A DNA stretch of 49,769 nucleotides from the NCBI RefSeq assembly GCF_900100205.1, contig NZ_FNEQ01000017.1, positions 1 to 49,769 on the forward strand, written 5' to 3'. The notes below the pieces were generated by a model. That model ran no database searches. It had not been told where the DNA came from and saw only the letters and a program-made list of their open reading frames with translations. This document shows, one piece after another, positions 29,292-37,311 of the stretch. Position 1 is the stretch's first letter. The number at the start of each line of letters is the position of its first letter. Made by a program: the position numbers and the translations under genes. This stretch comes from Duganella sp. OV510 (GTDB taxonomy: Bacteria > Pseudomonadota > Gammaproteobacteria > Burkholderiales > Burkholderiaceae_D).

Positions 29292-29691
29292 ATCATGCTT
29301 TCATGCGATGGTTCGTGTTGCTTGCATCTTACAGCATCCGGATTTAACACATATCATTACCATCTTGTAAAGCTGTATGAAAAAACATGAAAAACCCTTC
29401 CTTAGGATGGGGGCGAGGCCCTAAAATGTTGCGTAATGTGTGAAATCAAAAAATAATTTCCAATACTGTCTCCTTGTTGTCAAAATAGAACTGGAAACCA
29501 AGACAAAGTAAGCAAATTAGAAATATACTTGTACAAACTTAGTGGAAAACTTGTGTTTCCGTTTAGCAACATAAAACAGCAAAATCCGCGTATCTTTTTG
29601 CGTTGTAGTGATGCAATGAATGATACTATATGGAAATAATTTGTAGTTTTTATCGTGAATTGCGCGTAGCGCATTTGCAAAGGAATAAAAA
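29292..29691. other. AT-rich intergenic region between xthA and a small unknown gene
   Basis: These 400 bases are much poorer in G+C than the flanking genes and contain many A/T runs. No gene of typical codon use is visible. A minus-strand open frame (29480-29719) has unusual composition and is probably spurious. A small dyad, TGCGC-GTA-GCGCA, lies at 29661-29673 just before the AAAGGA ribosome-binding site (29679-29684) of the next gene. The region must hold the xthA promoter and probably that of the gene at 29692. A small RNA cannot be excluded but is not supported. Confidence 0.5.
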
Positions 29692-30105
29692 ATGCGAACT
29701 GCATTTGAGGCATGGGCACAGCGCGACGGCCACATCGTCCGCCGACGTGAAGACAAGCCAGAAGAGTATCTGGTCTTCGAAACGCAACGCCGCTGGGTTA
29801 TCTGGCAAGCGGCGCTGGAACATGGCAAAACGCCAGGCGGCCGCAAGACCGCTGCGCAAAAGGAAGCTGCTGCCGCTGAAAAGCGCGCCGCCGAGTCCGT
29901 GCAACGTCCGCCGGCGATCAACGCCGACGAAGCGGCTGTGCGCAACCAGGTGCTGAACGAAGTGCTGGACGCTTTCTCGACGCTGGGCGGCGAGCGTGGC
30001 ATGGACGACATCCTGAAGGTGGTGCAGGGCCTGAAGAAAAGGCAGGAGCAGGCCGCCGAGCCAGTGCAGGCAAAAGCGCAAGCGCCGGCACGCCAGGACG
30101 CCTGA
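29692..30105 (+). CDS. Small protein of unknown function, Ala/Lys-rich
   Basis: This 137-residue protein is not recognised. It is apparently soluble and has no signal peptide or membrane helix. The N-terminal 45 residues (FEAWAQRDGHIVRRRED, then FETQRRWVIWQAALEHG) look folded and faintly recall small phage-type proteins of the form FEAW...WQAA. The middle (about 50-75) is Ala/Lys/Glu-rich, and a helical segment (about 83-115) may form a coiled coil. The tail is Ala/Gln-rich. A clear AAAGGA ribosome-binding site and codon use like that of the neighbours support it as a real gene. It stands alone after an AT-rich region. Confidence 0.65.
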   Translation: MRTAFEAWAQRDGHIVRRREDKPEEYLVFETQRRWVIWQAALEHGKTPGGRKTAAQKEAAAAEKRAAESVQRPPAINADEAAVRNQVLNEVLDAFSTLGGERGMDDILKVVQGLKKRQEQAAEPVQAKAQAPARQDA

Positions 30106-30112
30106 AGTACAA

Positions 30113-30137
30113 GGCGTAAAGTGCAAGGCTTTACGCC
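30113..30137 (+). terminator. Possible terminator hairpin after the 137-residue protein gene
   Basis: GGCGTAAAG (30113-30121) pairs perfectly with CTTTACGCC (30129-30137) around a 7-base loop, 8 bases after the stop codon. Only GCTTGATT follows, not a T-run, so termination would be weak or factor-assisted. Confidence 0.5.
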
Positions 30138-30207
30138 GCTTGATTAAGCATATAGAACCGCCAGCGGGCTGCTACACTGGTCTGTATCTTCATTCCAGAG
30201 ACAGACC

Positions 30208-30648
30208 ATGTATTTCCGCCCCGCTGCAGCGGTTGCGTTGCTTGCCTCGCTGGCAGGCTGCGCCTCCCTGACTGAATCCACCGATCAAAACGTGCTGGTG
30301 CAGACCGTGCTCGATCATCGCGAAATCGCCGGTGTCGGCTGCGTGCTGTATAACGACATGGGCAAATGGTTTGTCACCACGCCGGCGCGCATCACGCTGC
30401 GCAAGAGCGCGGGACCGCTGCGCATCGACTGCCAGAAAGCCGGCAGGGGATGGGCGTATGAAAAGGTCGACTCCAGGGCGGACGCCAATATCTGGGGGAA
30501 TCTGGTGTTGACGGCCGGTGTCGGCGTCTATGTGGACCGGAATACCGGCGCGGGCTATGACTACCCGGACGTGCTGACCGTCGTCATGCGTCCCGCGCAG
30601 GAAAAGGAAGAAGGGCCGGCGCCGGCATCCGGCGTGACCCTGTTCTGA
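30208..30648 (+). CDS. Putative lipoprotein of unknown function
   Basis: This 146-residue protein has a signal peptide and lipobox LAGC, with C18 as the lipid-bearing residue, so it should be anchored in the outer or inner membrane. The mature part has two further cysteines (in GVGCVLYND and RIDCQKA) that could form a disulfide. A late hydrophobic glycine-rich stretch (NLVLTAGVGVYVDRNTGAGYDYPD) resembles small envelope lipoproteins that loop back into the membrane. An AGAGACAG site precedes the ATG. It is convergent with pepA. Function is not known. Confidence 0.8.
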   Translation: MYFRPAAAVALLASLAGCASLTESTDQNVLVQTVLDHREIAGVGCVLYNDMGKWFVTTPARITLRKSAGPLRIDCQKAGRGWAYEKVDSRADANIWGNLVLTAGVGVYVDRNTGAGYDYPDVLTVVMRPAQEKEEGPAPASGVTLF

Positions 30649-30660
30649 TGCGTTTAACGC

Positions 30661-32157
30661 TTAGTTGGAACGATTGATCAGGAAGTTCGACAGCAGCGGC
30701 ACAGGACGGCCGGTTGCGCCTTTCGCACCGCCCGATTTCCACGCGGTGCCGGCGATGTCCAGATGCGCCCAGGTGTACTTGCGGGTGAAGTTTTCCAGGA
30801 ACGCGGCGGCGGTGCACGAAGCGCCGCCCGGCGTGCCGATGTTGGCCAGGTCGGCGAAGTTGGACTTCAGCTGCTCGTTGTACTCTTCGCCGATCGGCAG
30901 GCGCCATGCGGTGTCGCTGGCGTTTTTACCGGCGGCCATGATCTCGTCGGCCAGCTGGTTGTGGGCGTCGTCGTCACGCGTGAACAGGCCGCTCTTGTGG
31001 TGGCCCAGGGCGACGATGCAGGCGCCGGTCAGCGTGGCGATGTCGATCACCGCAGCCGGGTTGAAACGCTCGGCGTAGGTCAGTGCGTCGCACAGTACCA
31101 GGCGGCCTTCGGCGTCGGTGTTGAGGATTTCGATGGTCAGGCCGTTCATCGAGGTGACGATGTCGCCCGGCTTGGTGGCGCGGCCGGATGGCATGTTCTC
31201 GCACGAAGCGATGACGCCGATCACGTTCAGCTTCAGGTTCATCTCACCGATGGCGCGGAAGGTGCCCAGCACCGAGGCGGCACCGCCCATGTCGTACTTC
31301 ATTTCATCCATGCCAGGACCGGCTTTCAGCGAAATGCCGCCGGTGTCGAAGGTGATGCCTTTGCCGACCAGCACCACCGGTGCATCCTTGGCCTTGCCGC
31401 CCATGTGCTTGATGATGATGAATTTCGGCGGCTGCTCGCTGCCGTTGGTAACCGACAGGAAGCTGTTCATCTTCAGTGCTTCCAGCTGTTTGCGGTCCAG
31501 CACTTCGACGTCGAACTTGTAGTCCTTGCCCAATTTTTTGGCAACGTTGGCCAGGTGGGTCGGGGTGCAGACGTTGGCCGAGGTGTTGCCCAGCTCCTTG
31601 GTCAGGTCCATGCCGTTGGCGATTGCCACGGCTTGCGCCAGCGCGACCTTGGTGGCGGCGCTATTTGGCACGGCCAGGGCGATTTTCTTGACGCCAGCGA
31701 CGGCCGGATCTTTCTTGCTTTTCTGGCCGTCGGTGCGGAATGCCGACTCGTGGGCGGCCTGCACCACGCAGCGGATCGCCCAATTGACGTCACGCTCTTT
31801 CACTTCGGTCATCGGCAATGCGATAATAGCGTCGCTCGTGCCGAGGGTGGAGAACACTTTCAGCGCGGCAGTCACGCCGCCGGCAAAGCTTTTCTCGGCG
31901 ACCGTGTCATCGCTGCCCAGGCCGACCAGCAGCACGCGCTCGGCGGCCGTGCCTTTGACGCCGCGCAGCAGCAGGGTGGTGCCGGCTTTGCCGGTAATGT
32001 CGCCGGACTTCAGCGCAGCGGTGATTTCACCAGCGCCGTCCAGCGCCTTGGCAGCTTGCGACAGCTTTTTGTTCTCGAAGACCGCCACGGCGATAACGCC
32101 GGCTTTGGCCGTAGCGATGGTGTTTTTTGTGTCGAATGCTTTTATGCTAAAGTCCAT
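30661..32157 (-). CDS. pepA: Leucyl aminopeptidase (PepA, M17 family)
   Basis: PepA is a two-metal cytoplasmic aminopeptidase removing N-terminal Leu and other residues; in E. coli it also binds DNA at cer and carAB. The ATG at 32157 gives 498 residues with a GGAGAATCAA ribosome-binding site before it. An in-frame ATG 48 bases upstream has no such support. The metal and catalytic residues are visible as K266, D271, K278, D289, D348, E350 and R352, in the signatures KGITFDTGG and NTDAEGRL (346-353). It is divergent from lptF across 100 bases, the usual betaproteobacterial order. Confidence 0.96.
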   Translation of the reverse strand: MDFSIKAFDTKNTIATAKAGVIAVAVFENKKLSQAAKALDGAGEITAALKSGDITGKAGTTLLLRGVKGTAAERVLLVGLGSDDTVAEKSFAGGVTAALKVFSTLGTSDAIIALPMTEVKERDVNWAIRCVVQAAHESAFRTDGQKSKKDPAVAGVKKIALAVPNSAATKVALAQAVAIANGMDLTKELGNTSANVCTPTHLANVAKKLGKDYKFDVEVLDRKQLEALKMNSFLSVTNGSEQPPKFIIIKHMGGKAKDAPVVLVGKGITFDTGGISLKAGPGMDEMKYDMGGAASVLGTFRAIGEMNLKLNVIGVIASCENMPSGRATKPGDIVTSMNGLTIEILNTDAEGRLVLCDALTYAERFNPAAVIDIATLTGACIVALGHHKSGLFTRDDDAHNQLADEIMAAGKNASDTAWRLPIGEEYNEQLKSNFADLANIGTPGGASCTAAAFLENFTRKYTWAHLDIAGTAWKSGGAKGATGRPVPLLSNFLINRSN

Positions 32158-32246
32158 TTGATTCTCCGTGTCGTGTACGTACTTAAAACTTTTATGGTCC
32201 CGCATAGCGTCAGTTTGCGCTTAAAAGCGGGGCCAAACTACCGAAT

Positions 32247-32252
32247 TATAAT
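32247..32252 (+). promoter_or_regulatory. TATAAT box directly before the lptF start codon
   Basis: A consensus -10 hexamer, TATAAT, ends 5 bases before the lptF ATG. A start site 6-7 bases downstream would coincide with the ATG, making the messenger leaderless. No Shine-Dalgarno sequence is visible in the gap or just before it. The -35 region (about 32224-32229) is poor. Confidence 0.45.
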
Positions 32253-32257
32253 CTTCA

Positions 32258-33397
32258 ATGATCTTTCAACGCGCCCTACGACGTGAAATGGCCAATACGG
32301 CCGGCGCTTCTTTCACGGTGCTGTTCAGTATCTGCGTTACCTGGACCCTGATCGCAGTCCTCGGCAAGGCCGCAGGCGGCAAGGTGGCGTCCAGCGACGT
32401 TGTCGCGCTGATCGTCTTCGCAACACTGAATTATCTGCCAACTATCCTGATCCTCACCAGCTTTATTTCCGTGCTGATGGTGGTCACGCGGACCTACCGC
32501 GATTCCGAAATGGTGGTGTGGTTTGCCTCCGGCCTGTCGCTGACAAGATGGATCGTCCCGGTTCTCACGTTCGGCCTGCCGCTGGTGCTGATCACCGGCT
32601 TGCTGAGTTTCGTCGCCACGCCGTGGGCCAAGCAGAAAAGCGCCGAATATGTCGAGCGCTTTGAAAAGCGCGAAGACCTGCAAAAGGTGTCGCCGGGCCA
32701 GTTCAAGGAGTCGGCGTCGGCCAACCGTATCTTCTTTGTCGAGGGCGTGGCCGGCAAGACGGCGGTGGTGCAGAACGTGTTCGTGAACACCGTCGATGAA
32801 CGCGGCACTGCCGTCATCGTCGCGCGCGAGGGCATTATCAACACCGGGCCGAAAGGCGAGCGCTATCTGGTGCTGAAGAACGGCCGCCGCTACCAGGGCA
32901 CGCCAGGCCAGGCGGACTTCCAGACCATGGAGTTTGAAAGCTACAGCATGCGCGTCACCAGCCAGACGCAGGACCTGGAAGGCGACAAGGACACCGATTC
33001 CATCCCCACCATGGCGCTGCTGAACGACGACAGCAACGGCGCGCGCGCCGAGCTGCTGTGGCGCATGTCATCGCCGCTGACCTGCCTGGTGCTGCTGTTG
33101 CTGGCGATTCCACTGGGCTTCGTCAATCCGCGCGCCGGCAGTTCGGCCAACCTGATCATCGCGCTGCTGATCTTCTTCAGCTATAACAACTTCGTCAAGC
33201 TGCTGGAGTCCAGCGTGCGGCAGGGGAAATTCCTCTTCGCGCTGTCCTGGTGGCCGCTGCACCTGGCGGCCGCGCTGACCGTGTTCGCGCTGTTCGCCTG
33301 GCGCCTGTACCTGAACCACCCATATCATCCGCTGGCGCTGCTCGCCGCGTATAAACGTTCGCGCGATGGCGCGAACAAGAAAGTCGTCTCGCAATGA
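32258..33397 (+). CDS. lptF: LPS export ABC permease LptF
   Basis: LptF is one of the two inner-membrane permeases of the LptB2FGC machine that extracts lipopolysaccharide and sends it to the outer membrane. The 379-residue protein begins MIFQRALRREMANTAGASF, a standard LptF start. It has three N-terminal helices, a periplasmic beta-jellyroll (about 130-270) and three C-terminal helices. Its stop overlaps the lptG start (ATGA). LptB, LptC and LptA are not in this window, which is normal because they lie at another locus in proteobacteria. Confidence 0.95.
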   Translation: MIFQRALRREMANTAGASFTVLFSICVTWTLIAVLGKAAGGKVASSDVVALIVFATLNYLPTILILTSFISVLMVVTRTYRDSEMVVWFASGLSLTRWIVPVLTFGLPLVLITGLLSFVATPWAKQKSAEYVERFEKREDLQKVSPGQFKESASANRIFFVEGVAGKTAVVQNVFVNTVDERGTAVIVAREGIINTGPKGERYLVLKNGRRYQGTPGQADFQTMEFESYSMRVTSQTQDLEGDKDTDSIPTMALLNDDSNGARAELLWRMSSPLTCLVLLLLAIPLGFVNPRAGSSANLIIALLIFFSYNNFVKLLESSVRQGKFLFALSWWPLHLAAALTVFALFAWRLYLNHPYHPLALLAAYKRSRDGANKKVVSQ

Positions 33398-34563
33398 AAA
33401 TCCTGCAACGCTATTTCGCAGTCTCGATACTGCAAGCCGTGGCCTTTGTGCTGGTGGCGTTCCTGGCGCTGCAAGCCTTCATGGACCTGACCGGCGAACT
33501 GCCGAAGGTCAGCAAGAACGGCGTCGGCGTGCAATATGCATTCCTGTATGTGCTGACGCAGCTGCCCGGCCACGTGTATGAAGTGATGCCGCTGGCGGCG
33601 CTGATCGGCACCATCTACACGATGGCGCAGTTTGCGGCGACGTCGGAATTCACCATCATGCGCGCATCCAGCATGTCGACCGGCATGGTGGCGTGGATGC
33701 TGGCCAAGATCGGCGTGATACTGGTCATCCTCACCTTCCTGGTCGGCGAATTCGTGGTGCCACGCACGGCGCCGCTGGCGGAGAAGTTCAAGCTGACCTC
33801 GCGCGGCACGACCATCTCCACCGAATTCCGCTCCGGCCTGTGGACCAAGGATATCGTCAAGTCCGAAGGCATGACCGGCACTGTCACCGGCTCGCGCTTC
33901 TTCAACGTCAAGGAAGTCCGCCCGGACGGCACGCTGAAGGACGTGAAGCTGTACGAATTCGATAACAGCTTCCGGCTGCGCTCGATCACGCAGGCCAAGA
34001 GCGCCACTTTCCAGGGCAGTAACAAGTGGCTGCTGCGCGATGTGACGGAAAATATCTTCACCAATCCGGAGCTGCTGAAGCCTGGCATCGAAGCCAATCT
34101 GGCCAATAACTACGCGCTGGAATCCAGCCTGATCGAAACGCGCACCAGCGCCACCAAGGACCTGTTGTCGGAGATCACACCGCGCATCCTGTCGGTGTCG
34201 CGCTCCGATCCGGAGCGCATGTCGGCGGTGGAACTGGCGGTGTACACGCGCCACCTGATCGAGAACAAGCAGGAGACCGAGCGCTTCAAGATCGCGTTCT
34301 GGAAAAAGCTGTTCGATCCGCTGGCGATATTCGTGCTGATGGCGCTGGCGCTGCCGTTCGGCTATCTGCATACGCGTAGCGGTGGTGTCAGCCTGAAGAT
34401 CTTCCTCGGCATCATGCTGGGCGTCAGCTTCCTGCTGGTGAACACGCTGTTCTCGCATCTGGGCCTGCTGAGTACCTGGCCGGCGATGCTGACAGCGATT
34501 GCGCCTAGCCTGTTGTTCCTGGTACTGGCGATAGGGGCCTTGTGGTGGGTGGAGAGACATTAG
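33394..34563 (+). CDS. lptG: LPS export ABC permease LptG
   Basis: LptG is the partner permease of LptF in the lipopolysaccharide export complex. The 389-residue protein starts MKILQRYFAVSILQAVAFVL. It has three helices at the front, a periplasmic domain (about 125-290) and three helices at the end (about 300-389). It is translationally coupled to lptF by a 4-base overlap, keeping the two in equal amount. cbiX begins 2 bases after its stop, so that gene is probably carried on the same transcript. Confidence 0.95.
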   Translation: MKILQRYFAVSILQAVAFVLVAFLALQAFMDLTGELPKVSKNGVGVQYAFLYVLTQLPGHVYEVMPLAALIGTIYTMAQFAATSEFTIMRASSMSTGMVAWMLAKIGVILVILTFLVGEFVVPRTAPLAEKFKLTSRGTTISTEFRSGLWTKDIVKSEGMTGTVTGSRFFNVKEVRPDGTLKDVKLYEFDNSFRLRSITQAKSATFQGSNKWLLRDVTENIFTNPELLKPGIEANLANNYALESSLIETRTSATKDLLSEITPRILSVSRSDPERMSAVELAVYTRHLIENKQETERFKIAFWKKLFDPLAIFVLMALALPFGYLHTRSGGVSLKIFLGIMLGVSFLLVNTLFSHLGLLSTWPAMLTAIAPSLLFLVLAIGALWWVERH

Positions 34564-34565
34564 AG

Positions 34566-34946
34566 ATGAATCAACGTGCATTGGTATTGTTTGCGCACGG
34601 CGCGCGTTCTGCCTCCTGGGCGGCGCCGTTCGAGCGGCTGCGCGGCCTGACCCAGGCGCGCGAGCCTGAGGTGCGGGTGGAGCTGGCCTATCTGGAACTG
34701 ATGACGCCACGCCTGCCGGATGTGGTGTCGGCGTTGGTTGCCGCAAGCATCAGCGACATCACCGTGGTGCCGGTGTTCCTGGGACAGGGCGGCCATGTGC
34801 TGCGCGACCTGCCGCTGATGATCGACGAACTGCGCATCGCCTACCCGCAAATCGCCATCAAGGTGGTGGAGGCGGCGGGTGAGAACGCAGCGGTGCTCAA
34901 GGCATTGTCCGACTACTGCGTCGGCGCTTTATCAAGCCCACATTGA
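34566..34946 (+). CDS. cbiX: CbiX/SirB-type sirohydrochlorin chelatase, single-domain
   Basis: This short chelatase of 126 residues inserts Fe2+ (for siroheme) or Co2+ (for cobalamin) into sirohydrochlorin. Single-domain CbiX proteins act as homodimers, and this one is of that size. Putative metal-binding histidines are H11 (LFAHGARS) and H77 (GQGGHVLRDLP). The ATG at 34566 lies 2 bases after the lptG stop; a slightly earlier in-frame start inside lptG is less likely. The sulfite reductase and cobA genes about 3-8 kb away need siroheme, which makes ferrochelation the likely job. It ends 9 bases from the convergent MipA-like gene. Confidence 0.85.
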   Translation: MNQRALVLFAHGARSASWAAPFERLRGLTQAREPEVRVELAYLELMTPRLPDVVSALVAASISDITVVPVFLGQGGHVLRDLPLMIDELRIAYPQIAIKVVEAAGENAAVLKALSDYCVGALSSPH

Positions 34947-34955
34947 CAGCGTGTG

Positions 34956-35774
34956 CTAATCCCACGCACGCGCTGTGGAGCGGTGTGCAGTCCAGGTAAA
35001 GCCTATGCCTGCCGAAAGTCCGCTGTTCTTGCGGAAGAGCGGACTCTCACGATTCGCCGCGTGGCTGAGGTTATCGTAGCGCGCGAAGCCGAAGATGCGC
35101 CAGTCCGGCGACAGCTGGCGTGACAGGCTGGCGCCTAAGCGTGTCATCATCAAGCCGCCGCCTGCCTCATAGCGCGGGCGTGTCGCCGTCACATACTGCG
35201 GCGCGACTTCGTAAAAATACTGGTTCAGTTTCTGGTTGCCGTAGACGGCGCCGATGTTGGCGTCCGCGTGCCACTTGCCGGACCGGTCGCTGGTCTCAAA
35301 CACCAGTCGCGGCTCGAACACCAGGCCCTGTCGCGCAAAGCCGTTGCGCAGTTCGACCGGCACGCGCAGCGGCAGTTCCAGCCGCATGCGTTCGGCCAGT
35401 TGCACTTTCAGCCGTGGGCCGAATTCCAGCAGCGAGTTCAGGTCCGGCATGCCGGCACGCGCCGCGACATCGTTGGAGCGTGCCGGCAGCGACAGCGCAA
35501 AGCCGATATCCAGTTCGACCCGTTCGGTGTTGATCAGGCGTGCGCCGATGCCGGAGCGGTCGGCGCGCAAAATTTTGCCGCGATAGATCAGCATAGGCAG
35601 CACCAGCGCGCGCGTGGAACGGTCTTCCGCGCCGGGATAGGCAGGTGTGCTCGCCGCGCCGCCGAACAGGCCAGCTTCCCATAGCGGCAGGCTGGACGCC
35701 GGCTGCTGTTCCTGCGATTGCGCCGTCGCGGCCAGCGTTAAACAGGCGATACCAAGACAGGCGCGGATGGTCAT
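34956..35774 (-). CDS. MipA/OmpV family outer-membrane protein
   Basis: This 272-residue protein has a signal peptide (about 1-20, ending ATAQS-QE), beta-barrel-like alternating strands and a C-terminal region GLSAGIGFTWT. The N-terminal WEAGLFGGAASTPAYPGAEDR and the LPMLIYRGK motif are typical of the MipA/OmpV family. MipA of E. coli links MltA and PBP1B at the murein sacculus; other members are implicated in antibiotic or osmotic stress. The exact role here is unknown. It is the last gene of a minus-strand group, starting 4 bases after the cyclotransferase stop with little visible ribosome-binding site. Confidence 0.86.
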   Translation of the reverse strand: MTIRACLGIACLTLAATAQSQEQQPASSLPLWEAGLFGGAASTPAYPGAEDRSTRALVLPMLIYRGKILRADRSGIGARLINTERVELDIGFALSLPARSNDVAARAGMPDLNSLLEFGPRLKVQLAERMRLELPLRVPVELRNGFARQGLVFEPRLVFETSDRSGKWHADANIGAVYGNQKLNQYFYEVAPQYVTATRPRYEAGGGLMMTRLGASLSRQLSPDWRIFGFARYDNLSHAANRESPLFRKNSGLSAGIGFTWTAHRSTARAWD

Positions 35775-35778
35775 AGGA

Positions 35779-36549
35779 TTATTTGCGCGGAACGATGTTG
35801 ACTTCGTAGATCTTCGGCCACAGCTTGCCGGTGACGAACAGGCGCTTTTTTACCGGATCGTAGGCGATGCCGTTCATGACGTTTTCGCCGTTCTGGCCTT
35901 TGCCAGCATCCGGGTACAGCTTGCCGAAGTCGATCCAGCCAGTGATCTTGCCGCTGGCCGGATCGATGCGGGCGATGGTGCTGGTGTGCCAGATGTTGGC
36001 GAAGATCTCGCCTTCCACGACTTCCAGTTCATTCAGCTGGTTGACGGCGATGCCGTCAGCCGTCACTTTCACGCGGCGCACTTCGAGAAAGGTTTTCGGA
36101 TCGAGGAAGCGCAGCGTGGCCGTGCCGTCGCTCATGATCAGTTCCTTGCCATTGTGCGTCAGGCCCCAGCCTTCGCCGGGATAGGCGAACTGGCTTTTCA
36201 TTTCGAAGGTCTTGAGGTCAAACACAAAGCCGGTCTGCGTTTGCCAGGTCAGGCCGACCAGCGTGTCGCCCCAGTCGGTCAGGCCTTCGCCGAAGTATTG
36301 CGGCGGGATGTCTTTGCTTTGCAGGATTTTGCCGCTGGCCAGGTCGACCTTGCGGATCGAGGATTTGCCGTTCAGGCCCGTGCTCTCGTACAGAAAACCG
36401 TCGCGATACAGCAGGCCTTCGGTGAAGGCTTGCGTGTCGTGCGGGTAGCTGCGCACCACCTTGTAGTCGTAGGTGGGCAGCGCCGCCTGGACAGCGGCTG
36501 CGGGCAGCAGGGAGGCGAGAAGGAGGGCTTGAGCGTAAATCTTGTTCAC
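35779..36549 (-). CDS. Secreted glutaminyl-peptide cyclotransferase (glutamine cyclotransferase family)
   Basis: This 256-residue protein belongs to the five-bladed beta-propeller glutamine cyclotransferase family (Glu_cyclase_2), which turns N-terminal Gln into pyroglutamate. A signal peptide (about 1-22, ending AVQA-AL) sends it to the periplasm. Family hallmarks include YPHDTQAFTEGLLYRDGFLYESTG, the segment FGEGLTDWGD and NELEVVEGEIFANIWHT, which carries the acidic active-site residues. The start codon is GTG and overlaps the stop of the upstream gene by one base. Which exported proteins it modifies is unknown. Confidence 0.9.
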   Translation of the reverse strand: MNKIYAQALLLASLLPAAAVQAALPTYDYKVVRSYPHDTQAFTEGLLYRDGFLYESTGLNGKSSIRKVDLASGKILQSKDIPPQYFGEGLTDWGDTLVGLTWQTQTGFVFDLKTFEMKSQFAYPGEGWGLTHNGKELIMSDGTATLRFLDPKTFLEVRRVKVTADGIAVNQLNELEVVEGEIFANIWHTSTIARIDPASGKITGWIDFGKLYPDAGKGQNGENVMNGIAYDPVKKRLFVTGKLWPKIYEVNIVPRK

Positions 36550-37262
36550 TATGCAGTCACCGAATTTTGTAGTTCAACCATGGCGTCCAGCGTGGTGCCG
36601 GGAGCATCCAGCTCCGCTTGCACGCAGGCGCGGGCTTCCGGCGCCTGCACCAGGCTGACGGCCTGCTGGCGTGCGCGTTCCGCCGCAGCAGTATCGCCGC
36701 AGCCGTTCAGCAAGTCCAGCACCAATGCGACTTCGGTGATGTAGTTGAATACGTCGGCCAGCAGTTCGGCCATGCCTTCGGTGGTGAGCACGTTGATGTG
36801 GCTCTTGAGTTCATTCAGTTCGGCCGCCGCCTGCGCCAGGTGCTGCTCGGGATGCGGAAAGTGGCGGCGTGCCAGCGCGTAGTCGCCGCAGGCCATGACC
36901 GACGGCAGCGCTTCGCGCGCATGCTGTTGCGCCTGCGCTTCCGACAGGTGCTCAAACAGGCGGTAGGTGTTTTGCAAGTCGCCCAGCTTGTCGTTGATGA
37001 TGCGGATATCGTGGAACAAGTCGGGCGCCGATGGCAGCTGCGCGGCCATGCGGTCGCGCTCCTCGACCAGCGCGCGGCGCGCCGGCACGTATTCCTCCGC
37101 CAGCTTGGCCCAGGCGGCCAGCACGTAGGACAGGCGCAGCGACGCAGTTTCCGGGTCTTTGCCTGTGGCGTCGAACAGCGCGATGTATTCCTGCAGGGCG
37201 GGTTCAAATTCGCCGGCAGAGTGGGCGTTCCAGGCGCTTTCCAGTCGTTGAACAGTGTCCAT
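36549..37262 (-). CDS. Conserved-looking helical protein of unknown function
   Basis: This 237-residue protein is not recognised. It is almost wholly alpha-helical by composition, with no signal peptide or membrane segment. The N-terminal part (about 1-60) resembles a degenerate tetratricopeptide-like pair (LESAWNAHSAGEFEPALQEYIALFDATG). A hydrophobic helix near 165-185 (LADVFNYITEVALVLDLLNGCG) may mediate dimerisation. It is linked to the cyclotransferase gene by a one-base overlap and lies 49 bases after cobA, so it could be at the end of the sulfur operon or head a small operon of its own. Its cytoplasmic nature contrasts with the exported products of the next two genes. Confidence 0.7.
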   Translation of the reverse strand: MDTVQRLESAWNAHSAGEFEPALQEYIALFDATGKDPETASLRLSYVLAAWAKLAEEYVPARRALVEERDRMAAQLPSAPDLFHDIRIINDKLGDLQNTYRLFEHLSEAQAQQHAREALPSVMACGDYALARRHFPHPEQHLAQAAAELNELKSHINVLTTEGMAELLADVFNYITEVALVLDLLNGCGDTAAAERARQQAVSLVQAPEARACVQAELDAPGTTLDAMVELQNSVTA

Positions 37263-37311
37263 TACATCCTCTTGTGATCGTGATGGACATTTTAATACCG
37301 AAATCTGGAAT

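Noticed and set aside
29480..29719. 79-codon minus-strand frame in the AT-rich gap after xthA
   Set aside because: It overlaps the start of the supported gene at 29692 on the other strand, has unusual residue use and no ribosome-binding site.
30650..30660. GCGTT-T-AACGC palindrome between the lipoprotein gene and pepA as a terminator
   Set aside because: The arms are only 5 bp with a one-base spacer and no T-run. The loop is too small to form, so it is probably chance.
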